Shown here: positions 37,128 through 46,212 of the stretch, in pieces
How the letters are laid out: every line of letters starts with the position of its first letter
Numbering within the stretch: position 1 is the first letter of the stretch
Source: an uncultured Butyricicoccus sp.
GTDB lineage: Bacteria; Bacillota; Clostridia; Oscillospirales; Butyricicoccaceae
Assembly: GCA_910584935.1 (NCBI GenBank)
Contig: CAJUDU010000003.1
Location: 8,772-72,771 of the forward strand
DNA: 64,000 bases
Direction of reading: 5' to 3'
Notes under the pieces: model-generated
Told to the model about the DNA's origin: nothing
What the model saw: the letters and a program-made list of their open reading frames with translations, nothing else
Database searches by the model: none
Translations under genes and position numbers: made by a program

Positions 37128-38046
37128 TTTGTTGCCGCAGGCTGTTCAGGATTTTTTGAAAATATTCTGGTCTAGGTGCTGTAAACTGAATTTGTTTTCC
37201 TGTGCCTGGATGAATAAATTCCAACTTTTTTGCGTGCAGACATTGTCCAGAGATTGTCGAAAAACGATCTTTAGGGTTTCCATACAACGGATCACAAATG
37301 ATTGGATGACCAATATGTGCAAGATGTACACGGATTTGATGCGTCCGTCCGGTTTCTAATGAAAATTCCATATGTGTATATCCATAAAACCGTGTGATGA
37401 CCTGATAATGCGTTACAGCATGACGCCCATTCGCGATAACAGCCATTTTTTTGCGCTCTTTAGGATGCCGACCAATTGGCTGATTGATTGTTCCAGAATC
37501 GTTTTTGATATTGCCGCAGACAATTGCTTCATAAATACGTTTTACAGCATGGGCTGCAATTTGATCAGCCAGGTGCAAATGCGCAGAGTTATTTTTTGCA
37601 ACAACAAGTAATCCGCTTGTGTCTTTGTCAATTCGATGGACAATCCCAGGCCGAATTTCACCATTGATACCCGATAATCGATCGCCACAGTGATACATTA
37701 GTGCATTCACGAGTGTTCCAGACCAATTTCCGACTGCTGGATGCACGACCATGCCCTGTGCTTTATTGACAACAATAATATCATCATCCTCATAAACAAT
37801 ATCAATGGGGATATTTTCTGGTTGGATTTCAACTGATTGCACATTTGGCATAATTACCTGAAGTGTTTCATTCCCAATCAATTTATAATTTTTTTTCAAT
37901 ACAAGTCCGTTGTAGCTGACCATTCCTTCTGCAATTAGCATTTGGGCGGCGTTACGCGTCATATTCTCCAGATATTGCGCTAAAAAGCTATCTAACCGCT
38001 GTCCTGCGTATGTGGGGGCAATTAGGATTTCTATCGTATTAGGCAT
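37120..38046 (-). CDS. rluD: Ribosomal large subunit pseudouridine synthase, RluD family
   Basis: The 308-aa enzyme has an N-terminal S4 domain (GQRLDSFLAQYLENMTRNAA) and the RluA/RluD catalytic domain with HRIDKDTSGLLVVAKN, whose Asp is the catalytic base. It also has VNKAQGMVVHPAVGNWSGTL and THQIRVHLAHIGHPI. The target is probably 23S rRNA near positions 1911-1917, though paralogues exist. It overlaps lspA by 8 nt (stop and start interlock), as in most Firmicutes. Confidence 0.92.
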   Translation of the reverse strand: MPNTIEILIAPTYAGQRLDSFLAQYLENMTRNAAQMLIAEGMVSYNGLVLKKNYKLIGNETLQVIMPNVQSVEIQPENIPIDIVYEDDDIIVVNKAQGMVVHPAVGNWSGTLVNALMYHCGDRLSGINGEIRPGIVHRIDKDTSGLLVVAKNNSAHLHLADQIAAHAVKRIYEAIVCGNIKNDSGTINQPIGRHPKERKKMAVIANGRHAVTHYQVITRFYGYTHMEFSLETGRTHQIRVHLAHIGHPIICDPLYGNPKDRFSTISGQCLHAKKLEFIHPGTGKQIQFTAPRPEYFQKILNSLRQQNR

Positions 38047-38512
38047 CCCCTCCCCTCCCCTGCATAAGCTGCATTTTATCGTGCTGTATCATGAAATAAT
38101 AGGCAAAGAGAATCCCACCGATGACAATAAAGACATCTGCAATATTGAATACTGGGAAATCAATCAGTTCAAAATAAAACATATCAACAACATAGCCACG
38201 CAGGATACGGTCTAAAAAATTGCCGATTGCCCCGCCTGTAATCATTGCTAGCGATACTCTCCCCAGTTTAGACAAAATAAGCCGCTTCCAAAATACATAA
38301 GCAATTACCAGTAAAATCAATATGGTTGTAATCGTAAAAAGCCAGATTTGACCTTGTAAAAACGAAAATGCGGTTCCCCTATTTTCCACATACGTTAACT
38401 GAAAAACCCCTGGAATCACAAAATATGGGGAAATCATTAGATTTTGAATTGCCCAATACTTCACCAGCTGATCTAAAATAACGGCTGTCAGTACCAGTAC
38501 AAGATATATCAT
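38039..38512 (-). CDS. lspA: Lipoprotein signal peptidase (signal peptidase II)
   Basis: The 157-aa integral membrane Asp protease removes signal peptides from prolipoproteins. It has four membrane helices (LVLVLTAVILDQLVKYWAI and three more), YVENRGTAFSFL, and the catalytic Asp residues in GNFLDRILRGYVVDMF and FNIADVFIVIG. The start at 38512 has GGAG 8 nt upstream. Upstream codons in frame lie in ileS on the same strand and are not used. It follows a terminator-like hairpin after ileS, so its expression may depend on read-through. Confidence 0.95.
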   Translation of the reverse strand: MIYLVLVLTAVILDQLVKYWAIQNLMISPYFVIPGVFQLTYVENRGTAFSFLQGQIWLFTITTILILLVIAYVFWKRLILSKLGRVSLAMITGGAIGNFLDRILRGYVVDMFYFELIDFPVFNIADVFIVIGGILFAYYFMIQHDKMQLMQGRGGDA

Positions 38513-38537
38513 AATATTACTCCTATATGAAATATGA

Positions 38538-38564
38538 AAAGGGGCAGTTTCTAACTGCCCCTTT
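38538..38564 (-). terminator. Hairpin terminator between ileS and lspA
   Basis: A 12-bp perfect stem, AAAGGGGCAGTT/AACTGCCCCTTT, has a three-base loop and is followed on the reverse strand by TTTTCATATTTC. It lies immediately before the lspA ribosome site, so it may attenuate rather than fully stop transcription. Confidence 0.8.
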
Positions 38565-38570
38565 CTATTA

Positions 38571-41360
38571 TCAGCCAACCACTTCAGCGCAGCGGCTGCA
38601 CAGGGTAGGATGTTTTGCATTTGTTCCAATTGTGCTATTGTAGACCCAGCAACGCTCACAGCGGATGCCAGAAGCACGTTCAATATCAACAGCAATGGAA
38701 TCGCCTTCATCTGCGTTTTCGTCACGGATAACGCGGAACTTAGACACAATGCAAAGTGCAGCGAGATCATCCATAGATAAGCCGCAGTTTTCCAGGAAGT
38801 CCGCCATAGCATTATTGGTACGTACTGTAATCCAAGCTTCCAATGGCTTGCCAATAGTTTTTGCGTTACGCGCATTTTCCAACGCTTTATTGACTTCATC
38901 ACGGAGCGCAATCAGCTTTGCCCATTTTTCCCGTTCCTGTGTAGGTAGGTCAAATTGTTCACGCATAGGCGGCATTTCATTTAGCACAATATTCCGGGTA
39001 TCATGGTTTGTGCTGTGCGGCATTGTCTTCCAGATTTCATCTGCAGTAAAGCAAAGGATTGGGGCAATCATGCGTACCAGCGCATCCAGAATATAATACA
39101 TTGCAGTTTGCGCAGAACGGCGGCTTAAACTGCTAACCTCATCACAATACAAGCGGTCTTTGATGACATCCAGATAGAAATTCGACATATCAACAACGCA
39201 GAAGTTATGAACTGCATGCATAACTGTATGGAACTCATAAGCGTCGTAGGCTTTGCGTGCCCGGGCAACAAGGTCATTGAGTTTCATCAGTGCCCATTTA
39301 TCCAGTGCAGGCATTTCATCATAAGCAACAAGCTGTGATGGATCAAAGTTTTGCAGGTTCCCTAAGATATATCGGGCAGTATTGCGGATTTTTAGGTAAT
39401 TTTGAGAAAGATGCTTAAACATTTCCTTGGAAATACGCATATCCTGCCGGTAATCTGCGGAAGCAACCCATAAGCGCAAAATATCAGCACCATAATCTTT
39501 TAGCAGTGCTTGTGGGCTAATGCCATTGCCAGATGATTTCGACATTTTCTGTCGTTCTTCATCCACAATCATGCCATGGGTAATGACTGTTTTATATGGC
39601 GCAATCCCCTTGGTTGCAATAGCCGTCAGCATGGAGGATTGGAACCAGCCACGGTATTGGTCATTGCCTTCCAGGTATACATCCACTGGAATTGGCTGCC
39701 CTTCACGCTGCTCAATGACTGCAGCCCAGCTGGAACCGGAATCAAACCATACATCCATGGTATCTGTTTCTTTATCAAATTCATTGCAGCCGCATTCACA
39801 TTTGATATCCGTAGACAGGATTTCAGATGGTGATAGTTCGAACCATGCGTTTGAACCTTTTTCGCGGAACAAATCCGAAACGATTTGGATGGTTTGTTCA
39901 TTGACCAATGGTTTGCCGCATTTTTTGCAGGTAAAAATCGGGATTGGCACACCCCAGATGCGCTGGCGGGAAATACACCAGTCAGACCGTTCCTGAATCA
40001 TAGAGGTCATACGATCTTCCCCCCAACCAGGCAGCCAAGTAATATCATGGCACGCTTTGACAGCATCATCTTTAAGTGCATCAATAGAACAGAACCACTG
40101 CTCTGTTGCACGGAAAATAATTGGGTTTTTGCAGCGCCAACAATGTGGGTAGGAGTGCTCAATTTCCTCAATAGCAAGCAGTGCATTTGCAGCCTTTAAA
40201 TCCGCTAAGATGACGTCTGTGGTCTTTTCATAGTACATACCAGCATATTTGCCAGCATCGGGGGTTGTATAGCCCTTACCGTCCACAGGGACGATAATCG
40301 GGATATCATATTTCTGACATACTGTAAAGTCCTCTGCACCAAACCCAGGCGCAGTATGCACGCAACCGGTACCAGCATCCAATGTGACATGGTCGCCACA
40401 AATCACCAAGCTATCCCGATCCATCACAGGATGGCGTGTTTTCATCATTTCAAGTTCAGCACCAGAAAGGGATGCAAGCGTTTCCCAATTACTGATATTT
40501 GCTGCTGCCATAACGGATTTAACCAGTTCTTTCGCGAGTACATAGATTTCACCATTTGGCACTTGCACCAATTCATATTCAAAAGCTGGATTTACAGAAA
40601 TCGCGAGGTTGCCTGGCAAAGTCCATGTTGTCGTTGTCCAAATGACAAAGTATACATTTTGAGTTGAACCAATCAGTCGGGAGATGACGCCTTTATCATC
40701 TGTAAGTGCAAATTTCACATAGATAGATGCACATTTTTCATCCTGATATTCAATTTCAGCTTCAGCCAGTGCGGTTTCATCTTTTGGGCACCAGTAAACA
40801 GGCTTTTTCCCTTTGTAGATAAAGCCTTTTTTATACATCTCCCCAAAGATTTCGATCTGCCGGGCTTCAAAGTCATGGGTGAGGGTTAGATATGGGCGTT
40901 CCCATTCGCCGAGAACCCCTAATCGGCGGAATTGCTCGCGCTGGGTATCCACGTGTTTGCGGGCAAATTCCTCACATTTCTGGCGGAATTCAGCCGTTGA
41001 AACTTTGTCCCGATCCATGCCATAAGCCTGGATGGCTTGTCGTTCAATCGGCAGCCCATGGGTATCCCACCCTGGGATATACGGCGCACAAAAGCCTGCC
41101 ATATTCTTATAACGGACAATAAAGTCTTTTAGCACTTTATTCAGCGCATGCCCCATATGCAGGTTGCCATTTGCATATGGTGGTCCATCATGCAGGACAA
41201 AAAGAGGTTTTCCTGCATTTTTTTCCATTACATCATGATAAAGCTGGTTGCTCCCTTGTTCCCAGCCAGCCAGAAAATCTGGCTCGCGTTTTGGAAGCCC
41301 TGCTCGCATGGGGAAGTCCGTTTTGGGAAGGTTGATTGTCTTATTGTAATCCTGCGGCAT
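38571..41360 (-). CDS. ileS: Isoleucyl-tRNA synthetase
   Basis: The 929-aa class I synthetase has the HIGH region DGPPYANGNLHMGHALNKVL, editing-domain elements (WTTTTWTLPGNLAIS, PGFGAEDF), the KMSKS loop as QKMSKSSGNG, the anticodon-binding domain, and a C-terminal zinc site (CERCW, CSRC). This is the bacterial-type IleRS rather than the mupirocin-resistant type. It is 38 nt downstream of divIVA; there is no room for a T-box leader in that gap, although such leaders are common for this gene. Confidence 0.97.
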   Translation of the reverse strand: MPQDYNKTINLPKTDFPMRAGLPKREPDFLAGWEQGSNQLYHDVMEKNAGKPLFVLHDGPPYANGNLHMGHALNKVLKDFIVRYKNMAGFCAPYIPGWDTHGLPIERQAIQAYGMDRDKVSTAEFRQKCEEFARKHVDTQREQFRRLGVLGEWERPYLTLTHDFEARQIEIFGEMYKKGFIYKGKKPVYWCPKDETALAEAEIEYQDEKCASIYVKFALTDDKGVISRLIGSTQNVYFVIWTTTTWTLPGNLAISVNPAFEYELVQVPNGEIYVLAKELVKSVMAAANISNWETLASLSGAELEMMKTRHPVMDRDSLVICGDHVTLDAGTGCVHTAPGFGAEDFTVCQKYDIPIIVPVDGKGYTTPDAGKYAGMYYEKTTDVILADLKAANALLAIEEIEHSYPHCWRCKNPIIFRATEQWFCSIDALKDDAVKACHDITWLPGWGEDRMTSMIQERSDWCISRQRIWGVPIPIFTCKKCGKPLVNEQTIQIVSDLFREKGSNAWFELSPSEILSTDIKCECGCNEFDKETDTMDVWFDSGSSWAAVIEQREGQPIPVDVYLEGNDQYRGWFQSSMLTAIATKGIAPYKTVITHGMIVDEERQKMSKSSGNGISPQALLKDYGADILRLWVASADYRQDMRISKEMFKHLSQNYLKIRNTARYILGNLQNFDPSQLVAYDEMPALDKWALMKLNDLVARARKAYDAYEFHTVMHAVHNFCVVDMSNFYLDVIKDRLYCDEVSSLSRRSAQTAMYYILDALVRMIAPILCFTADEIWKTMPHSTNHDTRNIVLNEMPPMREQFDLPTQEREKWAKLIALRDEVNKALENARNAKTIGKPLEAWITVRTNNAMADFLENCGLSMDDLAALCIVSKFRVIRDENADEGDSIAVDIERASGIRCERCWVYNSTIGTNAKHPTLCSRCAEVVG

Positions 41361-41398
41361 TTTACCGTGTCAGTCCTTTCATTTTCTTTTTCTTTTGG

Positions 41399-42112
41399 TC
41401 AGGATTTATAATCAGTACCAAATTTGAGGTCATCAAATTCAAACTCAGATTTATTTCCGCCCTCCTGTGGTCCACTGCTTGCCAGAGGGATTTCCTGAAT
41501 ATTAAAACGTGATTCTTTCTTTTTTACGGGTTCTGGCGCCTGTTCCTGGGGCGCAAACGGCTGGGTATCACTGATAGGCTTTTCCTTTACGGGATGCGGC
41601 TGTACTGGTTCTGGCGCAATGGAAATCGGTTCTGTTGGGAAGGAAGGTTCCCGTTCCAGAAGGTCAGAGGCAGACAGGGCAGCCAGCAGTTTTAGCTGCT
41701 CTTGATAAACGGCGGTTAGCTCAGTAACAAACTGCGCATTTTTTGCTTTTGCGTCCTCCAGCTTTTGTGCTTCGGATGCAATCTGCATTCGGTAATTTTC
41801 GATTCGGGTTTCCGCCTCATTGCGCGCATGGGAAAGCAGTTGGTCTGCTTCAGCTTTAGACTTGTCCAAAGTTTCCTGAGCAATGCTCTGCGCAGAAACG
41901 AGTGCGCGGCGCATCCCTTCCTCCACGCTGCGGTACTCCTCGATTTTGTCCACAAGGACTTTCATTTTTGATTTAAGCGCAGCGTTTTCCTTTTGCAGTG
42001 CCGCAAAATCTTCTGTAATGCGTTCAAGGAACTCATCAACAGCTTTCATATCGTAGCCGCCGAAAACTGCCTTTTCAAAATTAACCGCTTGTATTTCCTG
42101 AACGGTTAGCAT
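41399..42112 (-). CDS. divIVA: DivIVA family cell-pole/division protein
   Basis: The 237-aa protein has the N-terminal lipid-binding region MLTVQEIQAVNFEKAVFGG, then YDMKAVDEFLERITEDFAAL and a long coiled coil. The C-terminal third is Pro/Glu-rich and less ordered. DivIVA homologues mark curved membrane and recruit division or wall-growth proteins. The ATG at 42112 has GGAGGG upstream, and the next ATG upstream would add unrelated residues. It follows yggT and sepF in the standard division cluster order and precedes ileS. Confidence 0.93.
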   Translation of the reverse strand: MLTVQEIQAVNFEKAVFGGYDMKAVDEFLERITEDFAALQKENAALKSKMKVLVDKIEEYRSVEEGMRRALVSAQSIAQETLDKSKAEADQLLSHARNEAETRIENYRMQIASEAQKLEDAKAKNAQFVTELTAVYQEQLKLLAALSASDLLEREPSFPTEPISIAPEPVQPHPVKEKPISDTQPFAPQEQAPEPVKKKESRFNIQEIPLASSGPQEGGNKSEFEFDDLKFGTDYKS

Positions 42113-42134
42113 ATCGAATATCCCTCCAAAATCC

Positions 42135-42149
42135 CGTGCCTTAGGCACG
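42135..42149 (-). promoter_or_regulatory. Small perfect hairpin before divIVA
   Basis: CGTGCC/GGCACG is a six-bp stem with a three-base loop, just before the divIVA ribosome site. It could be a minor terminator or an RNA stability element. Confidence 0.4.
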
Positions 42150-42173
42150 TGTGTCAATCATATGGTAAAAGGA

Positions 42174-42192
42174 CCGGAGGGGCTGGCTCCGG
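42174..42192 (-). terminator. Weak terminator between yggT and divIVA
   Basis: On the reverse strand CCGGAG pairs with CTCCGG around a seven-base loop, followed by TCCTTTT. The stem is short and GC-rich. Confidence 0.5.
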
Positions 42193-42207
42193 CCGGGTTG
42201 GAATCCG

Positions 42208-42471
42208 TCAGTATATCAGCAGCATCTGAAGGATTTCAAGGGTCAGGAACGCGCATAAGAACGAAAAATCAATCGGTATCATGCGGGTAGCCGGAAAGCG
42301 ATCCAACAGACTGCGGAAAGGCATGATGATAGGTTCTGTCACCATGTAAAGGAATTCGGCAATCCTGGAACCTTGCATTTGCGGGAACCAAGAAAAAATG
42401 GCACGGGCAAACATCAAAAATTCCAGGAAGCGGATCATTGTAGATACCAGATGAATGAATAAATATGACAT
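42208..42471 (-). CDS. yggT: YggT family membrane protein
   Basis: The 87-aa protein has two membrane helices: FIHLVSTMIRFLEFLMFARA and the segment around PIDFSFLCAFLTLEILQML. The intervening ITEPI-type motif reads VTEPIIMPFRSLLDRF, which is the YggT signature. Its function is not established; linkage to sepF and divIVA suggests a role near division. It begins 10 nt after sepF. Confidence 0.92.
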   Translation of the reverse strand: MSYLFIHLVSTMIRFLEFLMFARAIFSWFPQMQGSRIAEFLYMVTEPIIMPFRSLLDRFPATRMIPIDFSFLCAFLTLEILQMLLIY

Positions 42472-42481
42472 AATACTCTTT

Positions 42482-42952
42482 CTACAAATACAGGCCGTTG
42501 CTCTCTAGCTCATCGATCAAATCGCCGAGAATATCAACGTTATATGGGGTGATGATATACGTGCTGTTTGCCACACGCTTGATTTTGCCTTCGTTGGCAT
42601 ATGCCACACCGCTGAGAAAATCCACCAGCCGGCGGGCAATATCTTTGTTAGTTTGTTCCAGGTTCAATACTACGGTACGCTTGTCCTTCAAGTGATCCGC
42701 GATTTCCGCAGCATTTTCAAATCGGTCGGGTTTCACAAGTACAACCGCAAGCTGGGTTGTCGCATGGATATTCACGACCTTGTTATTTGCACGCTGTGCG
42801 TCCATGGAAAGGGGATTCTCTGGTGCTGGGCTCACAGGTGCTGGTGCCGGCGCAGGGGCTGGCTGTGGACGGGGGGGGATGTATTCTTCATCGTAATCAT
42901 CCTCCATATCTTCGCCTTTAACCCAGTCTAAAAATCCCTTCAATGATGCCAT
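42482..42952 (-). CDS. sepF: Cell division protein SepF
   Basis: The 156-aa protein has an N-terminal amphipathic helix (MASLKGFLDWVKGED), an acidic Pro/Ala-rich linker and the C-terminal SepF domain (DKRTVVLNLEQTNKDIARRL, VDFLSGVAYANEG). SepF binds FtsZ and the membrane and is needed for septum shape. The ATG at 42952 follows AGGAGG by about 8 nt; an upstream in-frame start would overlap that site. Confidence 0.95.
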   Translation of the reverse strand: MASLKGFLDWVKGEDMEDDYDEEYIPPRPQPAPAPAPAPVSPAPENPLSMDAQRANNKVVNIHATTQLAVVLVKPDRFENAAEIADHLKDKRTVVLNLEQTNKDIARRLVDFLSGVAYANEGKIKRVANSTYIITPYNVDILGDLIDELESNGLYL

Positions 42953-42991
42953 TATATATTTCCTCCTCACAGGCGCACAGCGCCCGGCCAG

Positions 42992-43708
42992 TCATCTCAT
43001 ATATGGGCGCAAACCAAATATCGCAGTGCCGATGCGAACCATATTTGCCCCACACGAAATTGCGTCTTCGAAGTCATTGGACATACCGATAGACAGAAAG
43101 TCCATAGATACATTATCGTATCTTTTTTTCGATATGTCAATAAATAGTCCTCGCATTCTATCAAAATAACGTAAATTTTCGTTGTGGCCATGTGAAATTG
43201 GTGGAATTGCCATCAAACCGCGGATATGAATCCCAGATAAAACAGATAGCTGTTCGATAACAGAAAGTAAGGAGTTGGAAGAAAGACCACTTTTCGACTC
43301 CTCCATTCCAATGTTTACCTCCAGCAAGATGTCCTGGCAGATGCCTTTTTTCTCCGCTTCGCGGGCAATTGCCCGTCCGAGCTTTTCCGAACTGACAGAT
43401 TGGATCAGTGCGGTTTTGCCGATCAGGTATTTAATTTTATTGGTTTGCAGGGTTCCGATAAAATGCAGCTGGGCACCTTCATACGCACCTTGTTCATATT
43501 TTTCCAGTAACTCCTGCACACGGTTTTCCCCTGCAATGGAGATGCCATTTTGTATGGCTGCCTGTACGCGTTCTGCGCTGTTCATTTTGCTGGCAGCCAC
43601 CAGATGGATTTCATCTGGGGAGCGCCCTGCTTTTTGGGCTGCCTGCTGAATACGCAGTTTCACCTGCTGGATATTTTCTTTGAGTTGTTCCAGTTGGGGC
43701 CCTGTCAT
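42992..43708 (-). CDS. yggS: YggS family PLP homeostasis protein
   Basis: The 238-aa alanine-racemase-like barrel lacks the second domain. The PLP Lys is in IHLVAASKMN. The remaining family blocks are AGENRVQELLEKY, LHFIGTLQTNKIKYL, and the SxGMSxD element as LSIGMSNDFEDAI near the C-terminus. The role is thought to be pyridoxal phosphate balance. It overlaps the HlyD-like gene by 4 nt and lies 39 nt before sepF. Confidence 0.95.
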   Translation of the reverse strand: MTGPQLEQLKENIQQVKLRIQQAAQKAGRSPDEIHLVAASKMNSAERVQAAIQNGISIAGENRVQELLEKYEQGAYEGAQLHFIGTLQTNKIKYLIGKTALIQSVSSEKLGRAIAREAEKKGICQDILLEVNIGMEESKSGLSSNSLLSVIEQLSVLSGIHIRGLMAIPPISHGHNENLRYFDRMRGLFIDISKKRYDNVSMDFLSIGMSNDFEDAISCGANMVRIGTAIFGLRPYMR

Positions 43709-44964
43709 CGAATCACCTTCCTATCGTCCAAGCCACGTCCTTTGACAATAATGTTATCACCAGCAACAAGGTTCTCGCGATCTTTTTCTTTGCCTGTACC
43801 CTGCCGGACAATATAATAATCACTGCCTTCATAAAGCACATCGATTTGTTTAAAACGGCTCATAGAGCCTGTCAGGATGTAAACGCCCTGTTTTGGGTTG
43901 CCTTGTTTATCTGTGCCGATTTTAACAGCCGTTTTCGGTACTCGGATGCCTGTATAAGAACTCCGAATGACTTCCGCAGATTGGCAGCGCATTGTAACGA
44001 GTTCAGGCGTAACGCCCATACCGCTTAAAATCAGCAGCGCTTCGCTGCTGCCATCAGGCTGTCGGATATCATGCACAGTAACAGCGACATCCTCATCCAC
44101 CTGTGGAAAGCGCAGGCGCAGGTTTGTCCCCTTTTCAATGCCTTCCAAATCAGTGATGGGAGCAGCCAAAGCAAAATACCATCGGAAGCTGCTGATCACC
44201 TTGCCCAGTTTGCCGCTGCTTTCATCGGTAATCTCAGATTCATTCAGGCTGTTCAAATCATCCAGAGTAAAGGTTTCAAGCGCTTCAGTTGTCAGCCTGC
44301 CTTCAAATCCATCAACAATTTCAGAAAAATATCCATCAGCTGGAGATGAAATGGTTGTGCTGCGACCGACAATCTGCTTTTCCAGTCCATCCCGCTCAGT
44401 CGTCAAGGTGGAAAGCTGGGCAGATAATGTTGTGCTGTTTAAATCGCCAGCACTGCGCCGCAGGCACAAGTTACGCAAGTTAGCGGCTTCGGATTCCACA
44501 CCGGAAACGATACCGCCTTGCACTTGGGATGAAAGAGAAGAAATTTGGGTCACAATCTGTTGATCCATTTTAGCGGCATCGCTGCTATTTGTGGATGTTT
44601 CCATTGCAGAATCCAACAGTTCGATTTCATCGTTAAGTACACTAATTTTTTGGCTGGCTTCCAGTGCAGCAGCATCGGTATAAACAATGGCTAATGCGGC
44701 ATCCTGCTGTACTTTTTCGCCATTGCGTACAATATGTTTGACAGTTTCGCTGGAAACGCCATCTGCCAGCACTTCATTTCGGAAAAACCAACCTGTTGCA
44801 GAGAAAGAATTATCCGCCGTCACGCGGATCGCCGTGATGGTAATGGGGATATTCATCAGCGCATTGACAACCTGCACAATCAGGTAAACAATCAGCAGGA
44901 AAACTGCCAGTAGTTTTATTTTCAAGCTTGTGCTGACTTTTTTCTGTTTTTGATGCTCACTCAT
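43705..44964 (-). CDS. HlyD-like membrane-anchored adaptor protein
   Basis: The 419-aa product has an N-terminal membrane helix (LKIKLLAVFLLIVYLIVQVV) followed by a biotinyl-lipoyl-like region (VSSETVKHIVRNGEKVQQDA), a helical hairpin (ISVLNDEIELLDSAM and on) and a beta-barrel half. This is the layout of HlyD-type periplasmic adaptors, but no transporter lies beside it. Close homologues are common between hfq and yggS/sepF in Clostridia, so it may serve the cell envelope or division rather than export. I do not know its role. The stop overlaps the yggS start. Confidence 0.8.
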   Translation of the reverse strand: MSEHQKQKKVSTSLKIKLLAVFLLIVYLIVQVVNALMNIPITITAIRVTADNSFSATGWFFRNEVLADGVSSETVKHIVRNGEKVQQDAALAIVYTDAAALEASQKISVLNDEIELLDSAMETSTNSSDAAKMDQQIVTQISSLSSQVQGGIVSGVESEAANLRNLCLRRSAGDLNSTTLSAQLSTLTTERDGLEKQIVGRSTTISSPADGYFSEIVDGFEGRLTTEALETFTLDDLNSLNESEITDESSGKLGKVISSFRWYFALAAPITDLEGIEKGTNLRLRFPQVDEDVAVTVHDIRQPDGSSEALLILSGMGVTPELVTMRCQSAEVIRSSYTGIRVPKTAVKIGTDKQGNPKQGVYILTGSMSRFKQIDVLYEGSDYYIVRQGTGKEKDRENLVAGDNIIVKGRGLDDRKVIR

Positions 44965-45002
44965 TGCATTTTTTCATCCGATTAACATTTGGTTTTCATT
45001 AT

Positions 45003-45227
45003 TTAAGTATGATGGAACTCAATGCGCTGCTGAGGGACAACAGTAGAAATTGCATGCTTATAAATCATCTGCTGCCGTCCATCCACCTCGAGCATTACAA
45101 CGAAATTGTCAAATCCGCGGATAACACCGCGCATTTGAAACCCGTTCATTAAAAACAAAGTAACCGGTTGTGCTTTTTGACGTAGCGTATTCAAAAAGCC
45201 GTCTTGAAGATTAAGTTCATTTTTCAT
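45003..45227 (-). CDS. hfq: RNA chaperone Hfq
   Basis: The 74-aa Sm-like protein has [15 protein letters not shown] at the N-terminus, Sm1 around [20 protein letters not shown], and Sm2 [10 protein letters not shown] with the KHA motif. It would form the hexamer that pairs small RNAs with targets. The ATG at 45227 has GGAGG 6 nt upstream. It lies 35 nt after miaA, the same miaA-hfq neighbourhood as in proteobacteria. Confidence 0.97.
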   Translation of the reverse strand: MKNELNLQDGFLNTLRQKAQPVTLFLMNGFQMRGVIRGFDNFVVMLEVDGRQQMIYKHAISTVVPQQRIEFHHT

Positions 45228-45262
45228 AATAAGCCTCCACAAATAGTTAAATTATGGTTACA

Positions 45263-46201
45263 TCATAACCCGGATGCGGTTAAAATTTCTGTCGAATGGC
45301 GTAGAGCCTCGTCAAATTGCGAAGCACTGTCATAATAAACCCAGTGGATTGCAGCATCCCGCCGCAGCCAGGTAAGCTGACGTTTTGCATAGTTGCGGGA
45401 ATTTTGTTTTAGTTGTTCAGTACAATCCTTCAGCGAAGCTTCGCCGCGGAAATATGGAATATACTCTTTGTATCCAATGGCTTGTGCAGCTGTACCGGTG
45501 AGTTTTCCCTGCTGGAAAAGGGTTTCAATTTCAGCCAAAAGCCCTTCCTCCAACATATGCTCTATGCGTGCATGAATACGTTCATAAAGCACTTCCCGCT
45601 TAGCTGGGCAAATACCGATTTTCACGCTTTGATATTTGGGTACTGCGCGCCGGTTTTTTTCATTCAGCGCATCTAGGGTCATGCCTGTTTGATGGTATAC
45701 TTCCAATGCCCGTATCACTCGTTTCAGGTTATTGGGATGCAGTTTTGCCGCACCAATGGGATCAACCTTTTCCAGCATCGCGTGAACGGCTAGGTTACCT
45801 TGTTCAGCAGCAATCTGATTTAGGGTATGCCGCAATTCAGGGAGCGCCTCATCACCGCAAAAAGTATTGCCCGCAATCAAAGCATCCAAGTATAATCCAG
45901 TCCCACCACAAACAATAGGCACCATACCGCGCCGTAGGATATCTTGTGCGCAGCAGTCTGCCAGTTCTACATACCGAGCAACAGAAAAATGCTCTTCTGG
46001 CGGACAAATATCCAGCATATGGTGAGGAATGCCCTGCCGTTCTGTAATGGATGGTTTCGCTGTCCCAATATCCATGCCAATGTAAATCTGCATAGAATCC
46101 GCAGAAATAATTTCAGTGCCACGCATTTGAGCAAGCGCAACCGATAAAGCTGTTTTACCACTTGCTGTAGGGCCAACAATACAGATAAGCTGGTTTTGCA
46201 T
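45263..46201 (-). CDS. miaA: tRNA dimethylallyltransferase
   Basis: The 312-aa enzyme adds a dimethylallyl group to A37 of UNN-decoding tRNAs, the substrate for MiaB, which is encoded three genes upstream. It has Walker-type IVGPTASGKTALSVALAQ, ISADSMQIYIGMDIGTAKPS, PHHMLDICPPEE and VCGGTGLYLDALIAG. The C-terminal part, AQAIGYKEYIPYF and RRYAKRQLTWLR-like NYAKRQLTWLRR, is typical. It begins 11 nt after mutL. Confidence 0.96.
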   Translation of the reverse strand: MQNQLICIVGPTASGKTALSVALAQMRGTEIISADSMQIYIGMDIGTAKPSITERQGIPHHMLDICPPEEHFSVARYVELADCCAQDILRRGMVPIVCGGTGLYLDALIAGNTFCGDEALPELRHTLNQIAAEQGNLAVHAMLEKVDPIGAAKLHPNNLKRVIRALEVYHQTGMTLDALNEKNRRAVPKYQSVKIGICPAKREVLYERIHARIEHMLEEGLLAEIETLFQQGKLTGTAAQAIGYKEYIPYFRGEASLKDCTEQLKQNSRNYAKRQLTWLRRDAAIHWVYYDSASQFDEALRHSTEILTASGL

Positions 46202-46212
46202 GGCAATTCTCC

